A stretch of DNA of 64,000 bases from Dirofilaria immitis (Eukaryota > Nematoda > Chromadorea > Rhabditida > Onchocercidae): positions 2,913,501 through 2,977,500 of the forward strand of contig JAKNDB010000105.1 in NCBI GenBank assembly GCA_024305405.1, written 5' to 3'. Below the pieces are notes generated by a model. That model worked only from the letters and a program-made list of their open reading frames with translations, was not told where the DNA came from and searched no databases. Shown piece by piece: positions 63,035 to 64,000 of this stretch; position 1 is the stretch's first letter, and each line of letters starts with the position of its first letter. The position numbers and the translations under genes were made by a program.

Positions 63035-63957
63035 ATGAAATCGAATGAACCAATCAACAAGAAAGACGAGGATGTTGAAGAAGTCATATCGCAAAAAGAT
63101 GAAAGGATGAAAAATGATTCAGATGACAGGAAGAATAAAGAGAAGGTTTCCACTGATAATACATTTTGAATCATTCTATTGACGGATTCAGGAATTGATA
63201 TGCACCGCCATTCTGTCGTATAATTTGCAGATTGATGCCATATAATTTTTACTTTACTTTTTCTCCTTGTATCATTTTTTGCAAGAAGTATAGTTTGCAG
63301 GAAATTGTAAATTTTAGAATTTCCTCCTCACTATAGTAGACAAGTAGTAAATACGCTATCGGACATTGTTTACAGCGTCGAGATTCCGTAACAGGTTCAA
63401 CTCTAGATACAAATTCATCATCAAATAGTTCGGTAGATTCGGATGAGGTTGATACGATGGAACATAACGATTCGAAAAGTACAATGACTTCTGAGAAATC
63501 CATACTGCAAGTGGATAGGTGATTTTACATATTGAATTTTTTGTTACAAATATTCGATTAGAACTGTCAGAGTATTATGTATTATAGAAAAGGGCAATTC
63601 TTTTGTGGCTAAAATTTCATGATATGGAGTATTTCTGTTCTCTTCACATTTCTCAGACTAATATCGATTTAAAGTATTTGAATACAATTTATAAAGCTAA
63701 GAAATGTTTTTCCAATATCTCTGAAATTTTAGCTTGTTGATTTTTGGTTAAAAACAAAATGACTGAAGCATTTCATTTGAAGTTTCATAATACCAAATTT
63801 TGCTTTGAAGGTTTATATTTTTACATATTTTTTAAAATCTAGTTATAAAATCGACGATTCCATCAATGAATTGATGAAGATCTCCATAATTTCAAATATG
63901 GAAGTAGGTGAAGCATCTAAATCAGTTATGGAAGTGAATAGCGATAAAAAAGAATGA
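63035..63957 (+). CDS. Small acidic Ser/Asp-rich protein, unrecognised
   Basis: Three exons in phase: 63035-63145, 63376-63518 and 63843-63957 (TGA). Borders are GTTTCC/TTTACAG and GTGATT/ATCTAG. The protein from this ATG is about 122 residues: a charged first part (KKDEDVEEVISQKDERM), a Ser/Thr-rich middle with RRDSVTGSTLDTNSSSNSS (possible kinase site RRDS) and an acidic end (SVMEVNSDKKE). It appears disordered, with no domain. The frame stays open upstream of 63035 to about 62932 with two hydrophobic stretches, so the true start may be further 5' and the protein membrane-anchored. Not recognised. Confidence 0.6.
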
Positions 63958-64000
63958 GCAGATAATCAATGTGCATAATGATGCAAATGAGCGAAATGGT

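Noticed and set aside
63249..63503. Minus ORF of 84 residues
   Set aside because: Shadow of the plus-strand acidic gene, whose exons splice in phase.
1..64000. tRNA, rRNA, CRISPR or bacterial-type operons
   Set aside because: No B-box plus cloverleaf, rRNA core or spaced repeats found by eye; gene structure is eukaryotic throughout. A tRNAscan or Infernal run would be decisive.

Overview
The window is AT-rich nuclear DNA from a nematode. The evidence is short introns ending in TTTCAG/TTTTAG, GTAAGT-like donors, several start codons a few bases after a TTTCAG with no upstream exon (likely spliced-leader acceptors), and proteins closest to nematode versions of dynein intermediate chain, UNC-76/FEZ, RSP-1, EEA1, HYLS-1 and RING1/SPAT-3. 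Long AT-rich introns, sparse genes and a solo LTR suggest a filarial or other Spirurina worm; that last step is inference, and the species cannot be read from the sequence.

Layout, left to right. 1-2316 (-): 5' half of a cytoplasmic dynein intermediate chain gene, running off the left edge. 2.7-3.5 kb: two weak small gene candidates. 4815-16061 (+): unc-76/FEZ in ten exons with a 4.3 kb first intron. 17073-17599 (+): a two-exon orphan gene. 20099-17683 (-): mitochondrial tRNA threonylcarbamoyl-transferase (OSGEPL1/Qri7), with a GC-AG intron. 20653-23851 (+): SR splicing factor rsp-1-like, head-to-head with OSGEPL1, with a GC-rich intron segment that may be a poison exon. 24699-28004 (+): tau-tubulin-kinase-family kinase. 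28.6-31.3 kb: no gene seen. 33698-31285 (-): two neighbouring secreted or cysteine-bearing genes sharing one module. 34.7-37.9 kb: no gene, but a 529 bp solo LTR with a perfect 5 bp target duplication between degenerate repeat blocks. 45210-37970 (-): eea-1 (C2H2 finger, coiled coil, FYVE). 50203-47169 (-): mannose-6-phosphate isomerase. 54120-52510 (-): hyls-1. 57401-54878 (-): a six-exon unrecognised gene. 61783-58651 (-): RING1/spat-3 (RING and RAWUL). 62.4-63.96 kb (+): a small acidic Ser/Asp-rich gene.

The assembly carries single-base indels at homopolymers inside otherwise intact conserved exons (dynein, MPI, RING1, hyls-1, rsp-1, kinase, eea-1 and orphan genes). This looks like uncorrected long-read consensus error, not pseudogenes. 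Naive ORF calling breaks these genes, so the gene models below allow for the shifts and list their positions.

Most genes are unrelated housekeeping, trafficking, ciliary, splicing and chromatin functions. Each appears to be its own transcription unit. I see no operon-like ~100 bp spacing and no novel multi-gene system. The items most worth a second look are the shared secreted module, the intronic GC-rich block in rsp-1, the solo LTR, the GC-AG intron and the two orphan multi-exon genes.
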